Assembly: GCF_001861355.1 (NCBI RefSeq)
Contig: NZ_MASN01000001.1
Coordinates: 186,001-250,000, forward strand
Source of the DNA: Natrialba sp. SSL1
GTDB taxonomy: Archaea; Halobacteriota; Halobacteria; Halobacteriales; Natrialbaceae
DNA: 64,000 bases
Direction: 5' to 3'
A model generated the notes under the pieces. It was given only the letters and a program-made list of their open reading frames with translations, was not told where the DNA came from and did no database searches. Both the position numbers and the translations under genes were made by a program. This document shows positions 1-9,735 of the stretch, piece after piece; positions within the stretch are counted from its first letter, which is position 1; each line of letters starts with the position of its first letter.

Positions 1-2067
1 GATCGAGTCCGTCGATTGCCAGTCGATGACCGGAATTCCCGCCTGTTGGAGGTCGAACCGGCGAACGCGGCGAGCGGTCGCTGCGAGCTGGTGGCCGATC
101 GTCCGATCGGTCGTCGGATCCGGACTCACAACCGTCACGGCGTGACCGCGTGCGTCGAGTCGGCGGGCGATCGTCGGCGCCATCGAGTCACAGAGCGGCG
201 AGAGAAACACGATCTGGGTCTCCGCCGAGAGCCGGCGGCGAATCGTCCGCAACTGCGAGAGCCACCGGCTCTCCGCCGCGGGGGGCATCGTCTCGAACTG
301 CGGGTGTGTCGCGAGCAACTCCTGAAACCGAATCTCGTGGTCTCGACCCGATGCCGGAGCGAGCCAGCACGGCTCCGACATCGAGGCAGCCGACGTAGTT
401 CCGTCGCGGCCGACAGGGCCAATTCCCGCCAGCCCGACGGTGTCGCCCTCGGCAAGCAGCGAAGCGGCGATGCGGCCGGCTGCGGCAACCGAGCGATCGA
501 CGGCGTGGGCTGCGTCGGGTTCGGGCGCGAGAAACGACCGCTCCCGTGCGTCGACGAGAACGACGACGCGAGCCGCCCGCTCCTCGTGGAACGAGAGCGT
601 TGCAAGCTCGCCGGACTTCGCTCGCCGATTCCAGTCGATACGCGAGAGCGGGTCGTTCGGCCGATACTCCCGCACGGAGTGGAACGTCGTCCCGGTCCCG
701 CCCTCGGTGGTCGTCAACCGACCCGCGAACGAGGCTGCCGTCGTCCGGAGCGGCACCGGCGCGGCAACCGGCCGGAGTTCCGGCTCACAGACGACCGTTG
801 TCTCCGACCCAACGACGTACTCGTGCTCTGTCGACCGCGAGAGGTCTCGCACGAGCGCGAGCGCGGGATCGAACTCGTGTTTCCCCCGCTGGACAGTGAC
901 GGTGTACTCGAGTCCAACCGACTCGCCGGGCCGAAGCGCGGTGCCGAGGCGACTCGAGCCGTCGGTGACGGCGAGGCCAGGCGGGACGCCGTCGACGAAG
1001 CGGAGGTCGGGGACGAAGCGTGAACTCGTGTTCGTGATCGTGACGCGGACTTCGACCTCGTCGCCGGGGTCGGGTTCCTCGTTGCTCAGAGTGCGTTCGA
1101 TGGCGAGGTCGGGTTCGGGTGGCTCGAAGGCGCGAGCGAAGCCGGCGTAGCCGATGCCGACGACGCCGGCGAGGATGACGCCGGGTGCTTCCGCGAGCGT
1201 CCCGATTCCGACGGCAAGCAGGGCGACGGCACCGATGCCGGTCCAGTAGCCCGTCTGTCGGGTCCGGAGCGTCGAGATGCCGTCGATGGTGTTGTCTGTG
1301 GTTCGGCGTGGCGGGCCGTCGCTGTCGGTGCTGGTGGCCGAACGGGGCTGATAGACGTACGCCGGCAGCGATCGTTCTGGAGTGTTCCCGTCGGTGTTCG
1401 CTGCGGTATTGGCGCTCGAATCGGAACTGCTGTCGGCACCACGAGTACGCTCGGCGTCGCCTTCGTCTCCGCGTCCGCTCTCGGCACTGGCAGAAGCGGC
1501 GGCGCTCGTTCCATCGTATCCGACCGCCGCAATCGCGGCGACGGTGTGTCGAACACTGCGCTGAAAGCTCGGTTCCCGATCGACGGCCGTTCGGACCCGA
1601 TCCAGTATCGACCGCGACGGTACCTCGACCGAGTCCGAGAGGAAGGCAGCGGCAATCCGGTCGTCCGTCCAGTTCCCGCGCTCGATTCGGTCGGTCGCCT
1701 CCGCCACCGAATCACCGCGAAACCGCGTACAGACTGCGACGACCGCAGCCCGGAGGCCGTCGACCGTCCGTCGACCCTGGACCGCGTAGCCGTCCGTCAC
1801 CCGCTGGAAGGCAGCGAGCGACTGAGAAAACGACTCGCCCGGCGCCAGAACTGCCGCCCGCCGTTCAGGCTCGGCCCTCGCAGAGCCAGGCGAGCGCTCG
1901 AGTCCCCGGCGCAATCCGAGCGCCCGGAGCCCGATCAGCACTGCAAGCAACCCCACGCCCATAATCGCGGTCTCCGTGAGGGAGAACTCGAGTACCCCGA
2001 CTGAGACTGCAATCCCGACCGCAAGTGCGAGGAGGCCGAGCAGGAGTACCGTTCGACGCCTGTTCAT
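1..2067 (-). CDS. Fused DUF7269-DUF58 membrane protein, 3' end cut by window edge
   Basis: One open frame runs from an ATG at 2067 to base 1 with no stop (689 codons seen), so the C-terminus lies outside the window. Residues 1-50 hold two hydrophobic segments, and residues 1-190 look like the small haloarchaeal DUF7269 protein. An acidic, low-complexity linker (about 190-260) follows, then a membrane hairpin (about 276-310) and a DUF58 region with the hallmark REYRPNDPLSRIDW near residues 467-479. DUF58 proteins accompany MoxR ATPases and DUF4129 or transglutaminase-like proteins, and are thought to act in envelope or complex assembly. The ATG overlaps the stop of the upstream DUF4129 gene (ATGA), so the two are translationally coupled. 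In other haloarchaea I recall the two parts as separate genes; the fusion here is read directly. Confidence 0.8.
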   Translation of the reverse strand, partial: MNRRRTVLLLGLLALAVGIAVSVGVLEFSLTETAIMGVGLLAVLIGLRALGLRRGLERSPGSARAEPERRAAVLAPGESFSQSLAAFQRVTDGYAVQGRRTVDGLRAAVVAVCTRFRGDSVAEATDRIERGNWTDDRIAAAFLSDSVEVPSRSILDRVRTAVDREPSFQRSVRHTVAAIAAVGYDGTSAAASASAESGRGDEGDAERTRGADSSSDSSANTAANTDGNTPERSLPAYVYQPRSATSTDSDGPPRRTTDNTIDGISTLRTRQTGYWTGIGAVALLAVGIGTLAEAPGVILAGVVGIGYAGFARAFEPPEPDLAIERTLSNEEPDPGDEVEVRVTITNTSSRFVPDLRFVDGVPPGLAVTDGSSRLGTALRPGESVGLEYTVTVQRGKHEFDPALALVRDLSRSTEHEYVVGSETTVVCEPELRPVAAPVPLRTTAASFAGRLTTTEGGTGTTFHSVREYRPNDPLSRIDWNRRAKSGELATLSFHEERAARVVVLVDARERSFLAPEPDAAHAVDRSVAAAGRIAASLLAEGDTVGLAGIGPVGRDGTTSAASMSEPCWLAPASGRDHEIRFQELLATHPQFETMPPAAESRWLSQLRTIRRRLSAETQIVFLSPLCDSMAPTIARRLDARGHAVTVVSPDPTTDRTIGHQLAATARRVRRFDLQQAGIPVIDWQSTDSI

Positions 2068-3050
2068 TCGTCGGTCCCTCCGTCGGAGCGTGGGCCGGTC
2101 GTCCCCGTCTGGTGGCCGGCAGCCGCCGAACTGGGGCTGTCGTCGCCGTAGGCGGATTCGATTTCGCGGAGGATCGAGACGGCCCGGCTCTCGAGTTCGG
2201 GCGTCGTTTCGGTGGTCCCGTAGCGAACGTCCTCGAACAGGCGCGTGAGCTCGTCGACGTGCTGTCGGTTGAGTCCGGCGTCGGTGGCGGCGGTGGCGAA
2301 CTCACCGGGGGTACTCGACTCGGGTCGGTCGACATCGAGCGGTTGGGTCATCTCGCGCCAGGCGCGGTAGATTTCGTTGTCGACATCGTCCGTGTCGCCG
2401 ATCCGGTCTGCGGCCCGGCCGGCGGCGGAGCCGACGGCGAGGGCGTCTGCGGTCTGTTGCTGGCTGTCCTCGGCAACTGGTGGTTCCTCGCCTGGGTCGC
2501 GATCCTCGCCCGTGCCGCGCGTGAGAAATACACCGGCGACGAAGATGGCTGTGATAATCGCGAGGACGGCGACCAGTGCGTTCGGCGGGACGAGATCGGT
2601 TCGCTCGCCGTCGCCGCTGCCGGGAGCTGCGGGTTCGCCATTCTGGTCGCCTGGGATCATCTCATCGGGGAGGGATGGATCACCGGCTCCGAGGAACAGG
2701 TAGACGAGTGCCATTCCGATGAGCGCCATCACGAGCCCGATAGCGATCAGCTTCACCGCTTCGCGGCGGTTCGCGAGCAGGTACCAGACCGCTGCAATCA
2801 CGCCGATGATGACGATTGCATAGATGAGGTACTCGAGGAACGCCGGGATTTCAGGGGCGGTTGCGGGGTCGTCTGGAGGTGGCGGCTGCTCGATGGGATC
2901 ACCGCCGCCGTCGCCGTTGCCACTGCCGGGTGCGGAGCCGCCCGAGCCGCCGGTTTCGAACGGCGAATCGATCGTCGCAGCGACGAGGGCGACTGCGACG
3001 ATGCCGCCGATGGCGGCGAGCACTCGGACGAGGAGGTTGTTTCTAGACAC
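2064..3050 (-). CDS. DUF4129 domain membrane protein
   Basis: The protein has 328 aa when started at GTG 3050 (MSRNNLLVRVLAAIGG), which puts a hydrophobic helix at the N-terminus; an upstream ATG at 3140 would add 30 residues without membrane character. There are four membrane segments (about residues 5-22, 67-87, 95-115 and 145-165), separated by a Gly/Pro/Asp-rich loop. The C-terminal soluble part (about 220-295, motif YRAWREMTQPLDV) matches DUF4129. Its stop overlaps the ATG of the DUF58 fusion gene. The family has no firm biochemical role; the neighbourhood implies a MoxR/DUF58-type envelope system. The start codon is an inference. Confidence 0.75.
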   Translation of the reverse strand: MSRNNLLVRVLAAIGGIVAVALVAATIDSPFETGGSGGSAPGSGNGDGGGDPIEQPPPPDDPATAPEIPAFLEYLIYAIVIIGVIAAVWYLLANRREAVKLIAIGLVMALIGMALVYLFLGAGDPSLPDEMIPGDQNGEPAAPGSGDGERTDLVPPNALVAVLAIITAIFVAGVFLTRGTGEDRDPGEEPPVAEDSQQQTADALAVGSAAGRAADRIGDTDDVDNEIYRAWREMTQPLDVDRPESSTPGEFATAATDAGLNRQHVDELTRLFEDVRYGTTETTPELESRAVSILREIESAYGDDSPSSAAAGHQTGTTGPRSDGGTDE

Positions 3051-3239
3051 CGATTGTGCGGTTCTTGTGTCGCCTCGGTAATAAGTGAGTTCATGGCCCG
3101 TGTATGGGAATATCCCGCGAGGGAAGCGGTTCGTCGCCACCTTTCGTTGCGCTTAAGTACCCGACGGGGGTACCAACGAGTGCGATACGTGTAGGGGACG
3201 CAGTCCCCGAGTCCGAGAGGGCGATGATAGAGACACGGT

Positions 3240-3322
3240 GTCGTGGTAGCCAAGCGGCCCAAGGCGCATGGTTGCTAACCATGTGGCGTCAAGCCTCCGG
3301 GGTTCGAATCCCCGCCACGACG
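3240..3322 (+). tRNA. tRNA-Ser(GCT)
   Basis: A long-variable-arm cloverleaf. Acceptor GTCGTGG (3240-3246) pairs with CCACGAC (3315-3321), discriminator G 3322. The anticodon loop inside ATGGTTGCTAACCAT reads GCT. The T arm GGGGTTCGAATCCCC is perfect. No CCA is encoded, as usual in archaea. It lies just ahead of rps13 in the same direction, so it may be cotranscribed with and processed from the ribosomal operon transcript. Confidence 0.97.
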
Positions 3323-3336
3323 TCGGATATACCCGA

Positions 3337-3357
3337 GACTGGCGACCTTTGCCAGTC
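3337..3357 (+). promoter_or_regulatory. Perfect 7-bp hairpin between tRNA-Ser and rps13
   Basis: GACTGGC (3337-3343) and GCCAGTC (3351-3357) pair perfectly around a 7-nt loop. The hairpin lies 15 nt after the tRNA end and 38 nt before the rps13 ATG. It may be a processing or regulatory structure of the operon leader. It has no U-tract, so a terminator is less likely. Confidence 0.4.
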
Positions 3358-3395
3358 GATTGCACCGCCGCAGACCAGACACTGATACACGACAT

Positions 3396-3911
3396 ATGAG
3401 CGCGGAAGAACCCCAAGAGCAAGAGGACGAAGACCTGCAGTACTTCGTCCGCATCGGTCAAACCGACCTTGACGGGACGAAGTCCGTCGAGCGCTCGCTG
3501 TCGGAGATGAACGGGATCGGTCGCCGGACCGCCCGACTCATCGCCGAGAAAGCGGGTGTCGACCGAACGGCAACGTTCGGCCGACTCGACGAGGACGTCA
3601 TCGACGAGGTCGTTACACTCGTAGAGAACTACGCCGAGGAAGTTCCGGACTGGCTCAACAACCGCCAGAACGACTTCTACAGCGGCGAAACAACCCACGA
3701 GATCGGCAACGATCTCCAGCTGAGCCGTCAGCACGACATCAACCGGATGAAGATGATCGACTCCTACAAAGGTACTCGCCACAAGCGCGGCCAGAAGGTC
3801 CGCGGACAGCGTACCAAGTCCACCGGTCGTACGGAAGGGACTATCGGAGTCAACGTCGAAGAAATCCGCGAAGAGCAGGCTGAGGCCGGCGAAGAGGAGG
3901 GTGACGAATAA
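3396..3911 (+). CDS. rps13: 30S ribosomal protein uS13
   Basis: This 171-aa protein matches archaeal S13: helix-two-turn-helix region ([20 protein letters not shown], about residues 29-48) and the conserved C-terminal tail [19 protein letters not shown] (about 125-145), which reaches the 30S head and tRNA sites. Archaeal S13 carries acidic ends, as here. The ATG at 3396 is chosen over an upstream in-frame ATG at 3360 because it gives the family N-terminus MSAEEPQ. Its last bases contain a purine-rich GGAGGGTGA (3896-3904) that serves as ribosome binding site for rps4, and the stop overlaps the next ATG (TAATG). It is first of the S13-S4-S11-rpoD operon. Confidence 0.97.
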   Translation: MSAEEPQEQEDEDLQYFVRIGQTDLDGTKSVERSLSEMNGIGRRTARLIAEKAGVDRTATFGRLDEDVIDEVVTLVENYAEEVPDWLNNRQNDFYSGETTHEIGNDLQLSRQHDINRMKMIDSYKGTRHKRGQKVRGQRTKSTGRTEGTIGVNVEEIREEQAEAGEEEGDE

Positions 3912-4432
3912 TGCCGCTTGGAACCGATACCAAGCAGTACGAGACGCCGAACCACCCATACCAGGGTGAACGGATCTCGACCGAGCACTCCCTGCTCGAC
4001 CGCTACGGCCTGTCGAACAAAGAAGAGCTCTGGCGAGCACAGTCCCAGCTTCGCTCCTACCGGCGCGAGGCACGTGACCTGCTCGGCCAGCCACAGGATG
4101 ACGAGGTAGTCCAGCGCCGCTCCGAGGAGTTCCTCGGACGCCTAAAGCGCGTCGGCATCCTCGATGAGGCGGACGAACTCGGCGACATTCTGTCGCTCGA
4201 AGTCGAGGACGTCCTCGAACGCCGCCTCCAGACGGTCGTCTACCGCAAGGGCCTCGCGAACACGCCACAGCAGGCGCGTCAGTTCATCATCCACGGCCAC
4301 GTGGTCGTTGGTGAGCAGCGCCACCGTGTTCCATCGTACGTCGTCGACGTCGACGAGGAAGACCTCGTCGCGTTCGACGAGACCAGCCCACTCGCGGACG
4401 ACCTCCACCCAGAGCGAGCGGAGGGTCAGTAA
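3911..4432 (+). CDS. rps4: 30S ribosomal protein uS4
   Basis: A 173-aa archaeal S4. The N-terminal part includes [15 protein letters not shown]. The S4 RNA-binding domain covers about residues 105-160 ([37 protein letters not shown] split across the alpha-L motif). S4 is a primary 16S rRNA binder that starts body assembly. The start overlaps the rps13 stop by one base. The order S13-S4-S11-rpoD is the standard archaeal one. Nothing odd in length or motifs. Confidence 0.97.
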   Translation: MPLGTDTKQYETPNHPYQGERISTEHSLLDRYGLSNKEELWRAQSQLRSYRREARDLLGQPQDDEVVQRRSEEFLGRLKRVGILDEADELGDILSLEVEDVLERRLQTVVYRKGLANTPQQARQFIIHGHVVVGEQRHRVPSYVVDVDEEDLVAFDETSPLADDLHPERAEGQ

Positions 4433-4433
4433 C

Positions 4434-4823
4434 ATGAGTCAGGACGACGAAAAGTGGGGCGTAGCCCACGTGCACGCATCGTTTAACAACACCATCATGA
4501 CCGTGACGGACCTCACGGGCTCGGAGACGATCACGAAGTCCTCCGGCGGAACTGCCGTCAAGCAGAACCGCGACGAGGCGTCGCCATACGCTGCAATGCA
4601 GATGGCGGAGTCCGTCGCCGAAGAGGTCAAGGCTGCCGGCATCACGGGTCTGCACGTTCGCGTGCGTGGCCCCGGCGGTAACCTTCAGAAGTCCCCCGGT
4701 CCAGGCGCGCAGGCAACGATCCGCGCACTCGCCCGCTCGGGCATCGAGATCGGCCGCATCGAGGACGTCACGCCGATCCCACACGACGGATCGCGCGCAC
4801 CCAAAGGAAAGGGCGGCTACTAG
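4434..4823 (+). CDS. rps11: 30S ribosomal protein uS11
   Basis: This 129-aa protein starts at ATG 4434 after a GGAGG-type ribosome binding site inside the end of rps4. Typical S11 features are [20 protein letters not shown] (residues 7-26), the glycine-rich [12 protein letters not shown], and a basic C-terminus ending [10 protein letters not shown]11 sits on the 30S platform near the mRNA exit and binds helix 45-region rRNA with S7. It is one base from rps4 and 3 nt before rpoD. Confidence 0.97.
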   Translation: MSQDDEKWGVAHVHASFNNTIMTVTDLTGSETITKSSGGTAVKQNRDEASPYAAMQMAESVAEEVKAAGITGLHVRVRGPGGNLQKSPGPGAQATIRALARSGIEIGRIEDVTPIPHDGSRAPKGKGGY

Positions 4824-4826
4824 ACC

Positions 4827-5576
4827 ATGAGTGCAGAGTACGACGTCGAGTTCGTCGAACGCGAGGATCGTGACGCACGATTCCTCGTCCAGGGCATCAC
4901 GCCCGCGTTCGCCAACGGGATTCGACGCGCGATGCTTGCAGACGTGCCGACGATGGCGATCGACACCGTTCGATTCGTCGAGAACTCGTCGGTCATGTTC
5001 GACGAGCAGCTCGCGCTTCGACTCGGGCTCGTTCCGCTGACGACCCCGCCTGTAGGCGAGTTCGTCGAGGACGACACCGTGACGCTCTCGATCGACGTCG
5101 AAGGGCCAGCAACCGCCTACTCGGGCGACCTCGTCTCGAGCGACGACCTCGTGCAGCCCGCAGACGAGAACGTCCCGATCATCGACCTCAAAGACGGACA
5201 GCGTCTCGAGGCCGAGGCGGACGCCGTACTCGACCGCGGCAAGGATCACGCGAAACACCAGGGCGGTGTCGCAGTCGGCTACCGCCACCTACAGCGTGTC
5301 GCCGCCGTCGAGGACCTTCCTGAATTCGAGGAGCCTGACCGCCGCATCGTTCGTGGCGTCATCGAAGAGGACGGCGAACTCGTTCCGACGAGCGAGTTCG
5401 ACCACGACCTCTCGAACCGGTATCCCGGAAAGGAAGTAACACTCGAGGACGTGCCGAACTCGTTCGTCTTCCACGTGGAGACGGACGGCTCGTTCTCGGT
5501 CGAGGAGCTGGTCACACGCGCCGCCGACACGATCGAATCGCGCGCGACTGAACTCGAAAACGCAGTACAGCTGTAA
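4827..5576 (+). CDS. rpoD: DNA-directed RNA polymerase subunit D
   Basis: This 249-aa homologue of eukaryotic RPB3/bacterial alpha forms the assembly platform with subunit L. The alpha-like dimerization motif [21 protein letters not shown] lies at about residues 24-44. The insert domain (about 60-170) contains no cysteine, so the [4Fe-4S] cluster found in subunit D of some archaea is absent. It is last in the S13-S4-S11-rpoD run, 3 nt after rps11. Confidence 0.96.
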   Translation: MSAEYDVEFVEREDRDARFLVQGITPAFANGIRRAMLADVPTMAIDTVRFVENSSVMFDEQLALRLGLVPLTTPPVGEFVEDDTVTLSIDVEGPATAYSGDLVSSDDLVQPADENVPIIDLKDGQRLEAEADAVLDRGKDHAKHQGGVAVGYRHLQRVAAVEDLPEFEEPDRRIVRGVIEEDGELVPTSEFDHDLSNRYPGKEVTLEDVPNSFVFHVETDGSFSVEELVTRAADTIESRATELENAVQL

Positions 5577-5733
5577 CGACAGATGAACCCACGCCCCCGA
5601 TCCAACCGATACGACCGCGAGTTTGCGTTCAGCGGTGGTGCCGTGAGCGACGAGGCCGCTGCTGGCACTCGCGGACGCGGAGAAGCTGGAATCGAAAGGG
5701 GTTTGAAGGGGCGACGGGTAGACGGGAGTGCGA

Positions 5734-5818
5734 GCAGGGATAGCCAAGTCAGGCCAACGGCGCAGCGTTCAGGGCGCTGTCTCGTAGGAGTCCGCAGGTT
5801 CAAATCCTGCTCCCTGCA
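5734..5818 (+). tRNA. tRNA-Leu(CAG)
   Basis: A class II tRNA with a long variable arm. Acceptor GCAGGGA (5734-5740) pairs with TCCCTGC (5811-5817), discriminator A 5818. The anticodon stem CAGCG/CGCTG encloses TTCAGGG, anticodon CAG. The T arm is GCAGGTTCAAATCCTGC. No CCA is encoded. It lies between rpoD and rpl18e in operon direction. Confidence 0.97.
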
Positions 5819-5888
5819 TCACTTCTCGTCAGCAGCGTATCGGTCATCGCGTTCGACACACCGTCGAGTAGCGATCATCGATTCCACT

Positions 5889-5907
5889 CGACACGACTCT
5901 CGTGTCG
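5889..5907 (+). promoter_or_regulatory. Perfect 8-bp hairpin upstream of rpl18e
   Basis: CGACACGA (5889-5896) and TCGTGTCG (5900-5907) form an 8-bp stem with a 3-nt loop between tRNA-Leu and rpl18e. A strong GGAGG ribosome binding site follows at about 5921-5925, 7 nt before the ATG. The arrangement repeats that of tRNA-Ser/rps13: tRNA, hairpin, ribosomal gene. Confidence 0.4.
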
Positions 5908-5931
5908 ATCACGCAGATTTGGAGGAAACCA

Positions 5932-6285
5932 ATGAGTAGCAAGACCAATCCGAGGCTCAACGATCTTATCGCCGAGCTGAAGTCGACGTCCCGCGAAACG
6001 GACGCCGACGTCTGGCAGGATATTGCGGATCGTCTCGAAAAGCCCCGGCGCACCCACGCTGAGGTAAACCTGGGCCGTATCGAACGATACGCACGCGAGG
6101 AAGAGACTGTCGTCGTTCCCGGCAAGGTGCTGGGCTCCGGCGCACTACAGAAGAACGTTACCGTCGCCGCCGTCGATTTCTCCTCGTCCGCAGAGACGAA
6201 GATCGACCAGGTCGGCGAAACAGTACCGCTCGAGCACGTGCTCGAAGAGAACCCAGATGGGGCAAACGTACGGGTGATTCGATGA
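5932..6285 (+). CDS. rpl18e: 50S ribosomal protein eL18
   Basis: This 117-aa protein is started at ATG 5932, right after the GGAGG site; an in-frame ATG at 5902 would include the ribosome binding site. L18e hallmarks are [17 protein letters not shown] near the N-terminus, [11 protein letters not shown] and the [16 protein letters not shown] strand. It is a large-subunit protein related to bacterial L15. Its stop overlaps the rpl13 ATG (ATGA), which indicates translational coupling. Confidence 0.96.
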   Translation: MSSKTNPRLNDLIAELKSTSRETDADVWQDIADRLEKPRRTHAEVNLGRIERYAREEETVVVPGKVLGSGALQKNVTVAAVDFSSSAETKIDQVGETVPLEHVLEENPDGANVRVIR

Positions 6286-6737
6286 GCGCAAGCATCGCAG
6301 AGTTCGACGCAGACATCGTCGTCGACGCCGGCGACTGTATTCTCGGTCGCGTCGCCAGCCAGGTCGCCCAGCGCGCCCTGGATGGCGAGCGCGTCGCAAT
6401 CGTCAACGCTGAAGACGCCGTCATCACCGGCGACAAGGAAGACATCTTCGGCACCTACCGCAAGCGACTCCAACTGGGGTCCGACAGAGGTCCGTACTAC
6501 CCGAAGCGACCGGACACGATCTTCAAGCGCTCCGTCCGTGGCATGCTGCCGTACAAGAAGCCACGCGGTCGCGAAGCGCTCGACAACGTTCGTGTCTACG
6601 TCGGCAACCCGTACGAGGACGACGACGACCGCGAGGCCGAGATCCTCGACGATACGTCGCTGGACCGACTTTCGAACATCCGCTTCGTCCACCTGGGCGA
6701 AGTCTCCGACCAACTCGGTGCTAACGTTACATGGTAA
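6282..6737 (+). CDS. rpl13: 50S ribosomal protein uL13
   Basis: This 151-aa protein contains the L13 signatures: [19 protein letters not shown] near the N-terminus, [18 protein letters not shown] (about 88-105) and a C-terminus on the S9 junction. It binds 23S rRNA early in assembly. It overlaps rpl18e by 4 nt and rps9 by 7 nt. The L18e-L13-S9-rpoN-rpoK order is typical of archaea. Confidence 0.96.
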   Translation: MSASIAEFDADIVVDAGDCILGRVASQVAQRALDGERVAIVNAEDAVITGDKEDIFGTYRKRLQLGSDRGPYYPKRPDTIFKRSVRGMLPYKKPRGREALDNVRVYVGNPYEDDDDREAEILDDTSLDRLSNIRFVHLGEVSDQLGANVTW

Positions 6738-7129
6738 CCAACACGAGTGGCAAGAAGAAGACGGCCGTTGCCCGCGCAACCGTAAGCGAGGGCGAGGGTC
6801 GTGTCCGTATCAACTCGAAGCCAGTCGAACTGGTCGAACCCGAGATGTCCCGGCTCAAGATGCTCGAGCCGTTCCGCATCGCAGGCGACGAGCTGCGCGA
6901 CGGTGTGGACATCGACGTCCGCGTCGAAGGTGGCGGTATCAGCGGTCAGGCAGACGCCGTCCGCACCGCTATCGCACGCGGCATCGTCCAGCACTCGAAC
7001 GACGCCGAACTCCGCGACGCGTTCATGGAGTTCGACCGTTCGCTGCTGGTCAACGACGTTCGCCAGTCCGAACCAAAGAAGTGGGGCGGTCCCGGCGCTC
7101 GGGCCCGCTACCAGAAGTCCTACCGCTAA
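6731..7129 (+). CDS. rps9: 30S ribosomal protein uS9
   Basis: A 132-aa S9. Its N-terminus is [20 protein letters not shown] and it ends in the basic tail RARYQKSYR, which contacts P-site t[22 protein letters not shown] is the conserved core. The start ATG lies inside the last codons of rpl13 (7-nt overlap), so translation of the two is probably coupled. Confidence 0.96.
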   Translation: MVTNTSGKKKTAVARATVSEGEGRVRINSKPVELVEPEMSRLKMLEPFRIAGDELRDGVDIDVRVEGGGISGQADAVRTAIARGIVQHSNDAELRDAFMEFDRSLLVNDVRQSEPKKWGGPGARARYQKSYR

Positions 7130-7141
7130 GGTGATTCAACA

Positions 7142-7336
7142 ATGATGGTACCGGTTCGGTGTTTCACCTGTGGCACGGTCGTCGGCGAACACTGGGAAGA
7201 GTTCGACGAGCGAGCGAACGAGGGCGACGAGGACCCACAGGAGGTCCTCGACGAACTCGGTGTCGACCGCTACTGCTGTCGACGCATGCTCGTCAGTCAC
7301 ACTGACCTGGTCGATGTCGTCTCCCCGTACCAGTAA
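7142..7336 (+). CDS. rpoN: DNA-directed RNA polymerase subunit N
   Basis: This 64-aa zinc-binding subunit is the homologue of RPB10. It has the complete zinc motif: CFTCG at residues 8-11 and DRYCCRRML in the C-terminal half. RpoN stabilises the D-L assembly platform. The start is ATGATG; the second ATG at 7145 is equally possible and changes one residue. It lies 12 nt after rps9 and 20 nt before rpoK. Confidence 0.96.
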   Translation: MMVPVRCFTCGTVVGEHWEEFDERANEGDEDPQEVLDELGVDRYCCRRMLVSHTDLVDVVSPYQ

Positions 7337-7356
7337 CAGCAACAGCAACTGTAACA

Positions 7357-7533
7357 ATGCAACAACAACGCCACAACCGCTACGAGAAAGCCCGTATCCT
7401 CGGCGCACGAGCGCTGCAGGTCTCCTACGGCGCACCGGTGCTAACCGAGTCCGATCAGACCGAGCCGATCCTGATCGCCGCCGAGGAGTACGACGCCGGC
7501 GTGTTGCCGTTTACGGTCAAGCGAGGCGAGTAA
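7357..7533 (+). CDS. rpoK: DNA-directed RNA polymerase subunit K
   Basis: This gene of only 58 codons is easily missed. The product starts [20 protein letters not shown] and contains the RPB6/omega core ([37 protein letters not shown]). RpoK helps fold and hold the largest subunit. It lies between rpoN and eno in the expected order, with 3 nt to the eno ATG. Length and motifs are typical of archaeal RpoK. Confidence 0.95.
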   Translation: MQQQRHNRYEKARILGARALQVSYGAPVLTESDQTEPILIAAEEYDAGVLPFTVKRGE

Positions 7534-7536
7534 GCG

Positions 7537-8748
7537 ATGACGCTCATCACCGACGTTCGACTCCGACGTGTACTCGACTCGCGTGGGAACCCGACGGTCG
7601 AAGCCGACGTGCTCACCGAGAGCGGTGGCTTTGGCCGCGCCGCGGCACCGAGCGGTGCCAGCACCGGCGAGTACGAAGCCGTCGAGCGGCCGCCGTCCGA
7701 GGCGATCGCCGCGGCCCGCGAACACGCCGTTCCGCGACTCGTCGGTGAGGCCTACGCTGGCAACCAGCGCGAGGTCGACTCGATTCTCCACGCCGCAGAC
7801 GGCACGGACGACTTCTCGAAAATCGGTGCAAACAGCGCCGTCGCCATCTCGATGGCCGCCGCGAAGGCCGGTGCCGACGTGCTCGGTGCACCGCTGTTCC
7901 AGCACTTGGGTGGTGCCTTCCGCGGCGAGAACTTCCCGATTCCACTCGGCAACGTCATCGGCGGCGGCGAACACGCCGCAGACGCGACGGACATTCAGGA
8001 GTTCCTCGCAGCACCCGTCGGCGCACCAAGTGTCGCTGACGCCGTCTTCGCGAACGCCGCCGTCCACGGCGCTGTCGCAGACCTACTCGAGGAGCGTGAC
8101 GTTCCGTCGGGCAAGGGCGACGAGGGTGCGTGGGCACCGTCGATCGACGACGAGGCGGCCTTCGAAATCGTCGACGAGGCGGTTTCACAGGTCGAAGACG
8201 ACGTTGGTTTCGAGATCCGATTCGGACTCGACGTTGCTGCGGCCGAGATGTACGACGCCGACTCGGAAACGTACGAGTACGAGGCGGCAGGCATCAGCCG
8301 CGACACGGACGAGCAGATCGAGTACATCGCCGACCTCGTCGACGAGTACGATCTGGTCTACGTCGAGGATCCGCTCGACGAGAACGACTACGAGGCGTTT
8401 GCCGAGCTCACCGACACCGTTGGTGACCGGACGCTGATCTGCGGTGACGACCTGTTCGTGACGAACACGGACCGACTCGCCGACGGCATCGACCAGGGTG
8501 CGGCAAACAGCATTCTGATCAAGCCGAACCAGATCGGCACGCTGACCGACGCCTTCGACGCGATTGAACTCGCGACCGAGAACGGGTACGACTCGGTTGT
8601 CTCACACCGCTCGGGCGAAACGGAGGATACGACGATCGCACACCTCGCCGTCGCGACCGACGCACCGTTCATCAAGACGGGTGCCGTCGGCGGCGAGCGA
8701 ACTGCCAAGCTCAACGAGCTCATCAGAATCGCAGACGACGCGACATGA
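7537..8748 (+). CDS. eno: Phosphopyruvate hydratase (enolase)
   Basis: This 403-aa enolase interconverts 2-phosphoglycerate and phosphoenolpyruvate. Visible motifs are [14 protein letters not shown] at the N-terminus, the flexible-loop GASTGEYEA, metal ligands in [12 protein letters not shown] and [10 protein letters not shown], the catalytic lysine in [14 protein letters not shown] and SHRSGETED near the C-terminus. It belongs to the ribosomal/RNAP transcription unit, as in many haloarchaea, and its stop overlaps the rps2 ATG (ATGA). Confidence 0.97.
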   Translation: MTLITDVRLRRVLDSRGNPTVEADVLTESGGFGRAAAPSGASTGEYEAVERPPSEAIAAAREHAVPRLVGEAYAGNQREVDSILHAADGTDDFSKIGANSAVAISMAAAKAGADVLGAPLFQHLGGAFRGENFPIPLGNVIGGGEHAADATDIQEFLAAPVGAPSVADAVFANAAVHGAVADLLEERDVPSGKGDEGAWAPSIDDEAAFEIVDEAVSQVEDDVGFEIRFGLDVAAAEMYDADSETYEYEAAGISRDTDEQIEYIADLVDEYDLVYVEDPLDENDYEAFAELTDTVGDRTLICGDDLFVTNTDRLADGIDQGAANSILIKPNQIGTLTDAFDAIELATENGYDSVVSHRSGETEDTTIAHLAVATDAPFIKTGAVGGERTAKLNELIRIADDAT

Positions 8749-9536
8749 CAGACGACAACGCAACCCAGGAAGGGCTCGACGCTGCCGAAGAGGAGATCGA
8801 CGAGGAGCCAGCAGAAGGTGCTGGCCCCGCCGCCGATCCCGAGGAAGACGTCGAGCCAGTTGACGAACAGTCCGCTGAGGCTGACGCCGAGGCAGAACCA
8901 GCTACGGAGGAAGACGCCGGTCCAACCCTCGACGACGACGTAATGTCCGACGAGGAGGCCGACCTGCTCATCCCCGTCGAGGACTACCTCGGTGCCGGTG
9001 TTCACATCGGTACCCAGCAGAAGACCAACGACATGGAGCGGTTCATTCACCGCGTCCGCACTGACGGTCTCTACGTCCTCGACGTTTCGAAGACCGACGG
9101 CCGTATCCGCACGGCCGCGGACTTCCTCTCGAACTACGATCCAGAACAGATTCTGGTCACGTCTTCGCGCCAGTACGGTCGCTTCCCGGCAGAGAAGTTC
9201 GCCGAGGCTGTGGGCGCTCGCGCCCGCACCGGCCGCTTCATCCCCGGAACGCTGACCAACCCCAAGTACGACGGCTACATCGAACCCGATGTCGTCGTCG
9301 TCACCGACCCGATCGGTGACGCCCAGGCAGTCAAAGAGGCGATCACGGTCGGAATCCCAGTTATCGCGATGTGTGACTCGAACAACCAGGTCAGTAACGT
9401 CGACCTCGTCGTCCCGACGAACAACAAGGGTCGCAAGGCCCTCTCGGTCGTCTACTGGCTACTCGCAAACGAGGTCCTCGACCGCCGCGGCGCAGAGCCG
9501 TCCTACTCGCTCGAGGACTTCGAGAGCGGCGTCTAA
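8745..9536 (+). CDS. rps2: 30S ribosomal protein uS2
   Basis: This 263-aa protein has an unusually acidic, disordered N-terminal extension of about 75 residues (Glu/Asp/Ala-rich) before the S2 core, which begins near [20 protein letters not shown]. Core signatures include [32 protein letters not shown] and [19 protein letters not shown]. Acidic extensions of S2 are known in haloarchaea. It overlaps eno by 4 nt and ends the main operon. Confidence 0.95.
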   Translation: MTDDNATQEGLDAAEEEIDEEPAEGAGPAADPEEDVEPVDEQSAEADAEAEPATEEDAGPTLDDDVMSDEEADLLIPVEDYLGAGVHIGTQQKTNDMERFIHRVRTDGLYVLDVSKTDGRIRTAADFLSNYDPEQILVTSSRQYGRFPAEKFAEAVGARARTGRFIPGTLTNPKYDGYIEPDVVVVTDPIGDAQAVKEAITVGIPVIAMCDSNNQVSNVDLVVPTNNKGRKALSVVYWLLANEVLDRRGAEPSYSLEDFESGV

Positions 9537-9735
9537 CGTAGTTTCGAGAGTTTCTCGTTCCAGCGTGTTGCTGGCCGTTTTCTTCGCCGTTCCAGTCCGT
9601 GTGCTGGCGGTTGTGCGCCGCGTAGCCGCTGTGATGTCGTATCCACACAGCGCAAGCCACCAGCGACTAACGGCGTTCGGTCGCAACTGACGAGCGAAGG
9701 AATTAGGTAGGGTCCACACCGAATACGCATATCAG

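Noticed and set aside
16-1023. A 335-codon plus-strand frame over the DUF58 gene
   Set aside because: The Arg-rich composition is unlike haloarchaeal proteins; the opposite frame has clear DUF58 motifs.
3153-4268. A 371-codon minus-strand frame across tRNA-Ser, rps13 and rps4
   Set aside because: It lies antisense to well-supported genes and has no family motif.
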